From contig CM065295.1 in the NCBI GenBank assembly GCA_032871835.1, positions 64,787,687-64,851,686 of the forward strand: 64,000 nt of DNA, given 5' to 3'. The translations under genes were made by a program, and so were the position numbers. Below the pieces are notes generated by a model that saw nothing but the letters and a program-made list of their open reading frames with translations, was not told the DNA's origin and did no database searches. Origin of the DNA: Dipteronia dyeriana (lineage: Eukaryota; Streptophyta; Magnoliopsida; Sapindales; Sapindaceae). Shown piece after piece: positions 37,367-48,010 of this stretch (position 1 is the first letter of the stretch; every line of letters starts with the position of its first letter).

Positions 37367-37600
37367 AATTTCGAGTTACCCAATAAATTGCAGTTACATG
37401 TCTGATATTTTTTTTGTTAGTTTTTATATATATAAATAATAAAGAATCGGAGGAACCAGTGGAACCGAGGGAATCAAAACCTCCTTGAGGAAGGTTTCGG
37501 TTTCCTTCCCCCGATTTCAGTTTGGTTCCCCTAGAACCGGAACCGGCGGTTGGAAACCGGGAACAAAAACTGAATCGGACTAGGATCCTCTCTACTAATT

Positions 37601-39139
37601 TATATGAATTCTCGTTTTTTCGTTACATATTACATTAATGTATCATCCTCCTTTTAAAAAGAATATTAATTATCATCATCAATGCAGCATAATGGAAAGA
37701 GTGATCATTTAACGTGTTAATGTCCTAGACTATAGTCACCACCACACCACAACATATGTTATTTAAAAAAAAATTCACACTATTCAATTTATATAATTTA
37801 TATATATATAATTTTCAATTTATAACTAGGGGTCGGTATTGGGAGAAAGTATTCAATAGGTTTAATATATAATACAGTCACACTTAATTGATTTGCCATA
37901 ATTATATATTCTTCCTTAAGAATTATATCAAGTTGAATATGATAATGATAACAATTTAAAATTATTAAAATGAAATTTCTAACCGTCTAGATGGTAAAGA
38001 GCATTCAACTTTATAGAAAAACTAACACTCACCCTTTCCGTATTTGTCAACGTATGTTTAAACCAACCGTGTACCGTCTCAGACCTTTTAAAAGATAAAA
38101 ATATCCCAAATTCTTTAACTAAAAAAAAAAAAAAATAGATCTTCAATACCATCAATATCCATTTTTTTAGAAATATATTTAAATGGATCTCTACCGTCCA
38201 TAAAAGAAAGTTGGGATCTTCATCGTCCATCTAAAGACAGATAGAGGATAAATGTTGGAGAGGAAGAAAACGTTAAAAAAAACGATAAAAAAGGGTAGAG
38301 ATCACCATCTCTATCACCGATGGATTCTATCTATCAATGTAATTTCTATCGCCGATGGAGATCCTAATATGAATCTTCGTCGTCGATGGAGACCAAGTAA
38401 TTGCCTTAGTAGATGGAGAGATGGTGATGGTGATGATGATTTCCATAGAGTGGATCTCTACCAACCTTTTTTATTGTGTTTTTTTTTTCTTTTAATTTTT
38501 AGTTGATCTCCACTAACCATCTTGAGAAGGGCGGTGAAGATCTTTTTTTTTTTTTTAAGATATTGTTTTTAATAATTTTAATAAAATGATGAAAATACCA
38601 TTAGTCTTGATAGTCAAACTTGATCAACATTTAAGTTAGACCAACAGTAGGGGAGATGAGTGTTGGTTTTTAATAAAATATTCCTCGTGTACAGTGATAA
38701 AGCTCGATGAGGTCGGGTTTTATTTGCTTTAGAAGAAATGAAATTTCCACAATTAAATGAATTTTTAGAAAATTGTATGTGCTTTAATCTTATTGAATAA
38801 TCGGTACCAAGATTTACTATCTAACCATCGTAAAACCCGTAATGTGGTATTTACTCTTATTTAATTATAAGAGTCATGATGTTCATATCTATAAATATAT
38901 GTCCGCTATGACATATGAATCAATAACACGAAGCTATGAAAATTAAACAATTATTTAGTGGTCATATCCATTGATAGCTCAAATGTTAAAACTCATAGTA
39001 CATATGGTACATTATTTATCTTAGGATTAAGATAGAAATTTCAATTGCTCTAAAGAATTGTAAATCTTAGCATAGTGAACTTCCAAAAGGTCAGGAAGAG
39101 GAAACTTAGAAAGCCATGGAAATTATAAACACACTGTTT
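37601..39139. other. Intergenic; GATGGAGAT-rich repeat-like segment at ~38,200-38,530
   Basis: 38,200-38,530 has repeated CCATCTCTATC / GATGGAGATC words on both strands, similar in flavour to the interior of the Mutator MITE at 11,181-11,837, so it may be a decayed relative. No ends or duplication identified. 38,660-39,139 may include the leader of the adjacent caulimovirid copy. Confidence 0.3.
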
Positions 39140-39141
39140 TT

Positions 39142-39260
39142 TTATTTAATTGATCGATGGATCTTACAAAGAGAGCATCTCCATCCTTTTATAGAGGAAA
39201 GAAGAGAGCTCTGGACATGTTTTAAGATAAGGGCAAAGCTTTTAGTCGACAGACTTATCT
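39142..39260 (-). promoter_or_regulatory. Pararetrovirus-type promoter and polyadenylation region
   Basis: On the minus strand a TATA box (TATAAAAGG, plus-strand 39185-39193) lies in CTCTATAAAAGGATGGAGA, followed about 45 bp on by a possible poly(A) signal (AATTAAATAAA, about 39,145-39,155). A TATA box followed closely by a poly(A) signal is the pattern of caulimovirid terminally redundant transcripts. It lies 3' of the polymerase segment, as expected when a circular genome is opened elsewhere on integration. Confidence 0.45.
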
Positions 39261-40334
39261 TATAAAAGCAAACAAAAGCAAACAAAAGCAAAAGTAAAGC
39301 ACTGTCGGGAAGGTGGTAGACATACAACAAAATATCAACAATAATTTGAAAAAGTCGTCTGGAAAATGGCAAACAGGAAAATAATAAGGATGAAGGCGTA
39401 TGACCTAGAGATAAGATCACGGGCTGTTGAGATTGCAGCTGGCGTGGTCCTCATCATTAGAATTGAGGGTTCCACAAATAGAACAGGGTCACGTGTCTAC
39501 ATGCATAGGGTCTTGTGAATCCAACAGATAAGAATTTTAAAAAGGATGTCAACTTTAAGCGGGGTCTCTTGGGACACCCGAAAGGATGAAAAGGACTTCT
39601 GTAGAATCTCCATTAACGTCACAGAGGAAGTTGAGTGGAGGTATTTGGATAGAGATAGGATACGAATTGTCATAATCGTATGAATTATCCCATTCGTAAC
39701 TGATGTTGGAAGTCCATAAGAGTCTGGTGTGTGGATTGTAACGGTAATGCCTGTGGAAAATCTAGATGCACGATGCTTTTGCAGCCATTTCTGTATATAT
39801 TTTCCACAGATGATATTGGCCCATGAGTTTAGTAAGCTCATCTTTCCAGACAGACAGGGGATTAAACCACTAAAGGAAAATACGAAGGTTTGAATTGTAA
39901 TAGGTTGAGTCATGGACTAACCATACAAAGCCTACAGAGGAAAAACCATGACATGATGATATAGGATTGATAAACACCATAAATATCATAACACTTGAGG
40001 AGAATAATAATAAAAGGGAGGAGATATGAAAGGGTCAAGGAAATGCTTGGTAGGGTTGACGAGCCTGTGTCTGCAGTCTTGATCATTTAGTTGAGAAAGA
40101 TAAATGGGAAGATGTGTTATAGCAAAGTCTTATATCTGCTATAGTGAGGGTGTTTGACCAGTTGGTAGTATTGTTATTAACTCTGGAGGGTAGGTTGGAG
40201 GAGAAGATGCTACCGGAGAGGAGGCATAAGATGAAGCAGCTGAGGTAACCATGTAAATCAGGGGAATGGGAAATCAGGGTGACAGACAGGGGTCTGGAAA
40301 GCATATCATAAATGATGTTATCATGTCCCTTAAC

Positions 40335-41175
40335 TAGGGATGGCCAATGGGGAAATGGTAGCGGATGTAGGTCCCCCCATCCCCAACCCCAACCCCAACC
40401 CCATTTTCCAAACCCTCCGCCATCCCCCATATATTCCCCTTTTGGGGGAAATGGGGTTGGGGTAATTTTGGAGGAAGGTCCCACCATCCCCGTTCCCATT
40501 TCCCCAATTTTCTCCGTTTTTCCTCATTTCCTCATTCCCCCAAAGTCCCTCATTCCCCCATTTTCCCACTTTTCCTATATCAGTAAAAATTACATATTAA
40601 AGAAACACATAAATTCGCAATCCAATAAATTCAAATACAAAATAACATTCCATACAAATTGAAATGAAATTTAAGTTGTTTAGTATGTATATATAATTAG
40701 TAAAATATGTTAATAAATTATATGGAGCTTGCTTGGTGTGTAATTTAACAAGAAAATCAATATGTATATATAGTTAGATTGCTTGGTGAGTAATTTAAGT
40801 TATAGTTTATAAATATGTGTATATAGTTAGTAAAATAAAAATAATAAAAATATTGAAAATATAATAAAAATATATATTAATATATTTTTTATATAATATT
40901 ATAATATTTGGGAGAAATGGGGAAATGGGGATGGGGGCACCTAACCCTAACCCCAACCCCAACCCCAACCCCATCCCCATTTCAAGGAATTTATGGGGGG
41001 AATGGGGAAATGGGGATGGGGATGGGGAAGGGTCCCCCATCCCTAACCCCATTTAAATTTGGGGTTAAAAGTCATACTCATCCCCCCCATTTCCCCATTT
41101 CCCCCTAAAAAAAATCCCCCAAATGGGGATGGGGGAGCAGGGGTTTGGAGCCCCGGGGTAAAATGGTCAACCCTA
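40335..41175. mobile_element. Non-autonomous G-rich hAT element inserted in the viral RNase H region
   Basis: The left end is TAGGGATGGCCAATGGGGAA and the reverse complement of the right end is TAGGGTTGACCATTTTACCC. CCCTTAAC flanks both sides exactly (40327-40334 and 41176-41183). Subterminal parts are CCCCAA and GGGGAT arrays. It splits the viral segment ...FTVRHVKG | HDNIIYDMLSRP, so the insertion postdates the viral integration. Same group as 9,005-9,653. Confidence 0.88.
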
Positions 41176-41183
41176 CCCTTAAC

Positions 41184-41780
41184 GTGGCGAACAGTGAAGT
41201 TATATCTAAAGGACCAATCTTTAAGCCTTAGCAGTTGAGGACTGGAAGGAATTTTGTTGCGAAAATCCAGGATCTTTGGAAATGATGAGTTGTCCATCTT
41301 TATGATAAAACTTTTAGTTCTGAGTTAAAAGTCAAACTTTGAAATCCCATTTTTTTACCGTAAGGATCTCCTTGTAGATCGTGTGATAATGTTTCTAGGC
41401 ATTTTTGATTTGTCCACTGGCATGGCTACAGTAGTGGCGTTTGCCATATTTTCCTTCGATGAGGATGACCCCCTAGAAATGGTCGCTAGCATCCGTCTAA
41501 AGGATGAGTTGACCAGTAGAGGGTATGTGTAGAGGAAGCGGTTTTAGGGAAATTTGTTTGAAGCGAGCAACCGCATATGAATGGGTGGAGTCCCACAGAT
41601 GAGGGTTCTTCTTGATGAGACATGATAGGGCAGTAGTGTAGTCGCTAGCTCGTAGGATGAAGTCTCTGATACAATTAATGATGCCAAGGAATTGTTGGAC
41701 TTGTTTAATGGTGAGGTTTGAATCTGGAAAATCAAGTAATTGTTTGGCGAGGTGAGGACCAGGGTGGTACGTTCCTTGTG
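41184..41780 (-). pseudogene. RNase H segment of the endogenous caulimovirid
   Basis: Minus-strand frames around 41,184-41,330 end in a LKDWSFRYNFTVRHVKG segment, the typical end of a viral RNase H with a final catalytic-region stretch, continuing beyond the hAT insertion at 40,334. The connecting part (41,497-41,853) has QVQQFLGIINCIRDFI, the linker helix after reverse transcriptase. Stops and frame changes break it. Confidence 0.65.
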
Positions 41781-42480
41781 TAATATGTATTCCAAGGAAT
41801 TTGATATCAGATACTCCGACTGTGTTTTTTCTTTTTGGAGAGCATGATGCCATATTGTTCTAGAATCTCAAGGAACTGGTGTAAAAACTTGTCATGAGAG
41901 TCATTGTCCGGTGAAAATAGTAGTATATCATCGATGCATAGTAAGGCAAAATGGAGGATAGGGTGGAAGATTCTTGTAATGGCTTTCTGGAAGAGAGATG
42001 GGGCAGTTTTCAGACCAAATTGCAGGACAGTCCACTCGTATTGTGCATTTGGGAGACAAAGCATTTTTGTATCTGTCTTCCGGGTGAATCCTTATTTGCC
42101 AAAAAGCTCATTTGAGATCAAACTTTGAAAACACAGTTGCACTAGGGAGTTGAGAAAACAAAGTGTTGGTTCTGGGAACCGAGGAATTGTCATCTCTTAG
42201 GAAAAGCTTAAGCGGCTTGTAATCAATGACCAACCTCTTTTTTCCTTTGAGTTGTTCTGACCATTTCTCAACATAAAAGGCTTGGCACACCCAGGGAGAG
42301 GAAATGGGTTCTAACAATCCCTGAGGTAGGAGTTCGTCCCATTCCTCATTGGCCATTTGAAGATCAGTAAGAGACATTCCTGAGTGAGAGGCTTTGGTTG
42401 GGTTGACATCCTCATTAAGCTTGAAAGGTAACTTGATAAAGAAGTCGGGATTTCACCACAGATGTTTAGGGTGCTTGAAA
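41781..42480 (-). pseudogene. Reverse transcriptase segment of the endogenous caulimovirid
   Basis: Two overlapping frames hold ordered RT motifs: GLLEPISSPW, RLVIDYKPLK (about 42,200), FSKFDLK (42,110-42,130), FGLKTAPSLFQKAI and the active-site CIDDIL (41,921-41,937), where the first position is Cys instead of Tyr. The frame shifts between 42,108 and 42,064. Non-functional. Confidence 0.8.
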
Positions 42481-42779
42481 TCAGCATGACTATTTGTGCA
42501 AAAAGTGACGAGTTTTTCTTGAACCTGTTGGAAGGAAGGGTTGATGGTAGATAAAGGGAATTTTTTTTGTATACTGGAAAATGGTTTGAATTCCTGCTTA
42601 AATTTGATTCCAGTGGGGAGGATTCTGAGGAATTTATCTTGGCATTAGACGTCTTAGCCAATTAGGACATTTTTGTCTAGTAAAGGTGTACCTATAACAC
42701 GACTCTATAAAGTACATGAAGGGAAAATCCGAATTCCAACTTTGTTCTTTGAGACAAGGTTGGTTGTGAAAGTCTAACC

Positions 42780-42900
42780 ATCAGCAGCTAAGAAATGGTG
42801 AACACTTTTCTTCCAGGCACTAGGAGGTAGCACCTTGGGATTCATCATGGTGGTATAGGCACCTGTGTCGAGATAAGCTATAGCTGGAACTGGCTTTGAA
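42780..42900 (-). pseudogene. Aspartic protease segment of the endogenous caulimovirid
   Basis: The minus strand reads AIAYLDTGAYTTMM around 42,845-42,890: a D-T-G catalytic triad with the usual hydrophobic lead, placed between zinc knuckle and reverse transcriptase as in retro-like polyproteins. Confidence 0.65.
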
Positions 42901-43139
42901 TATTTTTCTGATAAGACTTGGACTGGAATTTGGGGCCTTGTTGATATGTTATCTTTGTCTGTTGCCTGATACGCTTCTGAAGGAGAGTCAGTATTTGAGT
43001 ACTCAAAGGATTCTAAAAAAGAGCCTGAGTCTTGAAAGACAAAAGTGGTGTGAGGATCAACATCTTCTTGTTCTGAAAAGATGGATTTGATGTCAGCATC
43101 AGAATGGACTTCATCAGCTATTTGCTTAAGCTGGTGAAT

Positions 43140-43460
43140 AAGTTTGGCAAATTTTGCCTTCTTGTTAGGACATTGCTTGGTATAACGTCATTGCTGGCCA
43201 CAAACGAAACATTTAGAGGACTTGTTCCAGGATCTTCTAGCCTTTTTGATGTAGTATTTGAAATTCATATTTTTTCTATTGCTAGAAAAAGTTTTTGCTT
43301 TCCTGGGTACCCGTCTAAAATGATTCTTCCTTTTAGATTTGCACTCACACTGCTAAGCAGATTTGCATTTGAGGTGATATGAGTCAGGCAACTTGCAGTG
43401 TCTATCATATTTCTTGCCTTCTTTGAGCATTTTGGAGAATATTCTCTGAGTGGCATAGAG
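43140..43460 (-). pseudogene. Zinc-knuckle end of the capsid-like segment
   Basis: Around 43,164-43,211 the minus strand reads KCFVCGQQ, a stop, then RYTKQC: a CCHC knuckle in which the Gly codon is now TGA and the His position is Arg. Lys/Cys-rich sequence follows. Consistent with a nucleic-acid-binding capsid C-terminus. Confidence 0.55.
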
Positions 43461-44126
43461 CTTGTCTAAGGCAACAAGGATGAATATGTGAATTTCTCCC
43501 AAAGTGATATCCCGGAGGGATCTGCCTGAGGTTTCAAGTGTTCATTGAAGTTCACCTTGAAGCTCTACGGGGAGAGAATTCAAATAAATTTGTCTTAGGC
43601 TCTCATCATTGATCCCACCAATGACATGATATCTGAAAGACATGTGTCTGTAATAGTAGTCTATATCCTTTCTGTTAAGGGAACATCAGCACATTTCGAG
43701 AACTGAGTGGCATTGTCGAGAAATTCTCCGAAAATGATTCCCATAGCTTGATCTTCGGAGCCACATCGAACTAGTTGTAACTGATGATATTCGCCTAAAG
43801 CTTGATACCAATCTCGAAGAGTTCCGGTGAATCTGGATACAAATTCTCGTAAGATGGTTTATGCTTTGTGTTCTTGCTTTGCAATTTGGAGGTCAAGTCA
43901 GGTGCTCATTTCGGACATATTTCATCTCTACAGGTGAGGGGCAGAATCATCTATATTAAACCAGAGACCATTCGTTGGTTTGGGAGTGGGAGCTGAAGGT
44001 CTGTGTTCTGGAGGTTCTTCTACAATGGGTATAGTTTCATCATAAGTCTCATCAGAAGATTCAGGGGTATCAACAGTCTGGATAGACTGTTGGGTACCCG
44101 TTCGGGAATCGGGATGCCATACAAAC

Positions 44127-45261
44127 TCAGGAAAGGTCTGCTAGGGCATCAGAGTTCGATAAGCTATTAGACGGACAGAATGAGGCCGAAGGGTCTGTTT
44201 TCCAGGAAGAGTGAGACTCTGAGGATACAGATGTAGGTTCAATAGATGACGTCTCTTCAAAGGGGGAAATTGACTGATGAGATATGTAAAGAGCATGTTT
44301 GTAAGAGTTTGATACAGGTTGTTTCATTTTCTGGGAAGAGGACGACTTCCTAGAGGGGCGTGTAGGATGAGTAGGACGAGAGAAAGATGATGGCTTAGTT
44401 GACTGTCTTGGCAGAGACAATTGAGGATATTTTCTGAAGAGGTCTCTAATGGACTTAATATGATGCGCCGGAGAAGTGGTCTATATTCATTTGATGTAAT
44501 TGCTCTTTCAGTTGTCTGATCTCTCTTTCCTTGTTGTCAAACTCAGGGCCAAAATATCTCTGGTTGATGTAATGGTGGAGATCTGCATCTAATCGGACGA
44601 CTTTAGACTGTAGATCCGTATACATGTTACAAAGTGAAGAATCAAGGTGCTAAAGATGAAGATCATGTTGTGAAACATGAAGAGTAACTTGGTCAAATTT
44701 CTGTTCAATAGAGTGTAAAACTCTATTTTGTACTCTGACGTTGTGAGAATGCCAGTTGAGCACTTGTTCAGCCCGGGAGGGCTGTTTTAAGGATCTATCA
44801 TGGAGGACTTCAGTGGATTGGACAAAAGGTTTGGAAAATAGATTTCTTTCAGGATTGGAGGTAGGTTCCAGAGGGGGGAAATCTTTGTCATAGTTGGATG
44901 CCATGAAACAAGGTATGGGTGCAAGAAGAGGCATGAAAGGTTTTTCTGGCTCTTTTGGTAGTAGTCCTTCAGATTTGAGGATTTGGAGAGCTCTGTCATA
45001 AATAGGGAGAGGTTTATTTTTGACAGGACATAACCCAATCCAAGGGCTATTTGGATCTTCTGGTTTACGGGTGTATGAAAAAGGGTAACAAGAAGACCTC
45101 ATGACTTTGGAGCAGAGTCTGCATTCACAATCTGCATCACACATGTATGGGTCAACGTCCCATATAAAATGGCCGTTGATTTTATCAGTGTAGATTGGAG
45201 ATCCGTCAACTTCAAAGCTGTGAATATGGATGTCATCCTCGGAGGTGACTGGACAGATCAT
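44127..45261 (-). pseudogene. Central segment (Cys cluster, Ser/Pro-rich, coiled region) of the caulimovirid copy
   Basis: A 203-aa minus-strand frame (45,261-44,650) contains a Cys cluster CDADCECRLCSK at about 45,110-45,145 and an AEQVLNWHSHN segment near 44,760, followed by a heptad-like stretch. A Ser/Pro-rich frame follows (44,420-44,127). The pattern recurs in plant caulimovirid-like polyproteins between movement protein and capsid; function is not established here. Confidence 0.5.
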
Positions 45262-45269
45262 GAGAACTT

Positions 45270-46395
45270 GAAAAATAAGAGAAGCGCTAGAAATGTTAGG
45301 AGTAGCTTCTAGAGAGGTAATAGGCTCATAGGTAGTTCGGATAGAACCATTTGGCAGTTTGGTGAACTTTATGTCAGAAGCTATGACTATGGTGGTGTTT
45401 TGGAAGGCCTTCTCATAATTGGTGATCCAATCATGAATAAGAGAAGCACCAGAAATGCTAGGAGTAGCTTCTAGAGAGGTGATAGGCTCATAGGTAGTTC
45501 AGATAGAACCATTTGGCAGTCCGGTGAACTTTGTGTCAGAAGCTATGATTGGGGTGGTGTTTTGGAATGCCTTCTCATAATTGGTGATCCAATCAAGAGG
45601 CATGATTTCTGTGAGCTTTTCTCTGGGGAGCTGTTTAGGAATTTGGATGATGGTAGGGACTTCATCTTTGTGTTCTGCTTTGATGAAGATTGTATCTCCA
45701 GTGTGACCAGAAATAGGAAGATCAAAGGTATGATCTTGAAGCCAATAGACGATCTGGTGGTGTAAAGTGGCCATGTAAGAATTGGGTAGCATAGGTGCTC
45801 CCAAAATTTGAAGTTGAACCTTGAGACAGTTGTGAAGGTTCTGATCCTTGAGAGGGATGTTGAAGTTAGAGTAGTATGTGAGTGAGATACTACCTGCATG
45901 AAGCGTTGACAGACAAGTGTCGATAACCGCGTGCTCGTATTCCTTGTAGATGGTGTTGAAAAGAGCGATTCTAGCGGTAACTGATAGTCATTTCCTTCCG
46001 TGGAGAGTAAGGACTATTCTGATTGCACATATGTGCAAGTGAGAGTAACCTTCTTTGATCCACTGTTCGACCAGAGGTAGCCTATTTCCAACTCAAAGTA
46101 CTGTTCAGTTATAGAAGCAGGAACCAGACAATTGTCCAGTGCGGCAGACTGAACATATTCCTTTATAGGAGGGGAACGATGTTGGACTAAGGAAGTGACC
46201 TTTCTTGTGAGAGACTTGCTACGCTTAAAGACAATGTAAGGATTGAGTAGGGGTAAATGAGGTTTCGTTGATCTGTGCAGATTCAGGAATATGGGTATAT
46301 TCTACAAGGTGTTGTATTTTATTAGACTGAGTTGTACGAACAAAGACATCATAGGATAGTCTAATAGGAGCGTTTTCAGATGAGCTATTTGCCAT
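45270..46395 (-). pseudogene. Movement-protein segment of the endogenous caulimovirid
   Basis: Minus-strand frames starting at MANSSSENAPIRLSYD (46,395) and running through 45,899-45,499 resemble the 30K-superfamily movement protein used to pass plasmodesmata; GAPMLPNSYMATLHHQ, GDTIFIKAEH and MPLDWITNYEKAF are readable. At least one in-frame stop (about 46,010) and frame changes occur. The end of the segment is duplicated (see 45,274-45,597). Confidence 0.65.
45274..45597 (-). repeat. In-frame 162-bp tandem duplication in the movement-protein segment
   Basis: AATAAGAGAAGC...GGTGATCCAATCA is present at 45,274-45,435 and again at 45,436-45,597 with a few mismatches. The unit is 54 codons, so the duplication alone does not shift frame. 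Confidence 0.85.
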
Positions 46396-46837
46396 GATTT
46401 AATAGTTCCTTCTCTAAGGGGTATTTTTTTATTAAAGTTGGGGCATAGAAGGGTATTTATGGAATACCAATTTTAGTTTAAAATTGGAATAAACATTCAT
46501 TGATTTTTGGATGGAAAACCCATTCCACCAAAATGGTGGAATCAACATTCCAATGAAATCTTCATTCTATTCCATTTTAATAAACCAAACATTATGAATG
46601 ATTTTCTTTCCATTCTATTCTATTCCGGTATATCCAATCAAATATGGTACTGAAGAAATAGCGAGTAGGTCCTAGGAGATGAGGTGCAACTCCACACACC
46701 CTACTAAATCCGGCAACGTCACTGTATGATGACTTGATCCCACAAAAGCAGGCCCCACTAGCCAGGTGGCTGGATATAACCTGGGCAAGTGTCACATAGG
46801 CGAAGTGATTTAGTATTATAATTATAATTATAATTTT
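46396..46837. other. Repeat-like intergenic sequence with ATTCCA words
   Basis: 46,480-46,640 is rich in GGAATG/CATTCC words on both strands and looks like a decayed MITE. No ends resolved, no gene. Confidence 0.35.
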
Positions 46838-48010
46838 ATGCGATCGAAAATAGAAAACAAGTTAGAAAATGTCCCAGAAGCGGGAGTGAGAGGGGATCGA
46901 ATCTCAGCCGTTGATCTAATCATCCACATCGAACGGCTGGCGTCTTCGCCGTCCGATTCCCGATCTCGATCATCTTCGGTAAGTTCTCGATTCTTTCTTT
47001 CTGAATCGGTTTGCTATCATGGATGAGAAGAATGCGAATGGTACCGTCAAATCATGAATGATGAATCTACTGTTCTGCAAAATTTGAACTAATTCAATTT
47101 TTTTTATTATCAGTATTAGTCATTTCTGTTATGGTTAGATTAAATTCTTAAGAATTGCAATTTTATGTTGAATGATGAACAATGCCTTGTTGTTGCTGCT
47201 GAATGTGGCCTGTTGGTGAACTGGTGAAGGGTTCCCACTCAGAAAACGTTCATGATCGAGTCCCTGTCACATGGTATATATCAATAAATAAATAAAAAAA
47301 AAAAAATTCCTTGTAGTTTTCACGTGATATAAATAATAACATCAAATTAAACAGATGAAAATAATAATTCGATTATTGTGGTTACATTTTAAGGCTTTAC
47401 TGAACAATTGCCTTTGAATATGGTAAACCTATCAGCTTTAGTTGAATTGTGCTAGAAAGGCCTGATTTTTGTTTTAAGTTATTATGATCAAGGGAGGGAA
47501 ACGGCTTAGGATCAATTTATCTCTTATAGAATTGAGAGAACCCAACTAACTCCCAAGTGATATTCTTGGTGTAAATTTTTCCAATCAACAAGTAAACATC
47601 ATTTGGAGGTTAATTCAGGGGTGGATCAAATCGTCTCCTTTTTCCATTTTTGTTTAGTATCTATTTTTTTGGTTCAATGGTAGGGCTACACTCTAATTCC
47701 GATGATTCTTTTACCTTCCAGTCAGCCAGTATTATGAGGTGGATCCCCAATGTAGCAGTTTCACTAGGCTTTGTATAATTCTTTGCGAAATCTGTTCCAA
47801 TGTGAGAATGATTGAAACAAATCGAATTCTACTGGCTCGATTATGATTGTCTACGACACTAACATTTCGCTCCAACCATTGCCGCCGTTTGAGTTTGGCG
47901 TCTGCTTGAGAGAGAAGCTCTCTGCTACCGCCTTCTCTGCTGCTGGCATTGAACTTTACTGCTTCTCCTTTTCATTTCACGTCTCCTGAACTGGGCTGCT
48001 CTGTATATAA
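46838..48010 (+). promoter_or_regulatory. 5' leader of the PI4-kinase gamma gene with probable leader intron
   Basis: A GC-richer leader-like segment ends at 46978 with a strong donor (TCTTCG|GTAAGTT). An acceptor with a good pyrimidine tract (TTCTTTTACCTTCCAG) lies at about 47,720. A leader intron of about 740 bp is therefore likely; the exact acceptor is not certain. The short frames here are not conserved. Confidence 0.45.

Larger units (their letters stand above)
33541..37600 (+). pseudogene. hAT-superfamily transposase pseudogene (BED finger to hAT dimerisation domain)
   Basis: Remnant of an Ac/RICESLEEPER-like transposase. Start-like MASGSENCSKHSSKGKDH is at about 34,087 and runs into stops at once. 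A BED-type finger (34,330-34,510) reads VCNYYKKEFKW...KHITNHH: the second zinc Cys is replaced by Tyr and a stop precedes KHI. RNase H-like core pieces follow: VSVSADIWSG (34,580) and, after a foreign insert, FYNASNDTSDIPYLIG with ACACHVLKLCV (35,870-35,990), then a frame at 36,473-37,054 ending in the dimerisation motif FSVSGNILDTRCSLLSLELI. Flanks at 33,545-33,770 and 37,440-37,590 carry many inverted GGAACCG/CGGTTCC words, as in subterminal hAT repeats. Exact TIRs and an 8-bp duplication were not resolved. Many frameshifts and stops; not functional. Confidence 0.75.
39140..46395 (-). mobile_element. Endogenous caulimovirid (pararetrovirus) copy, decayed and interrupted
   Basis: Ancient integrated plant DNA-virus copy. 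Reading the minus strand from 46,395 the order is movement protein, Cys-rich and capsid-like segment with zinc knuckle, aspartic protease, reverse transcriptase, RNase H and a promoter-like tail. A movement-protein domain plus the absence of an integrase segment separates it from Ty3/gypsy retrotransposons. It looks like a former single large polyprotein or few long frames, now broken by many stops and frameshifts, a 162-bp duplication and a hAT insertion (40,335-41,175). The genus cannot be fixed by eye; petuvirus- or florendovirus-like single-frame groups fit the order. It is not coding-competent. Confidence 0.8.

Noticed and set aside
39140..46395. Ty3/gypsy LTR retrotransposon
   Set aside because: A movement-protein segment is present, no integrase and no LTR pair is seen, and the promoter tail is of caulimovirid type.
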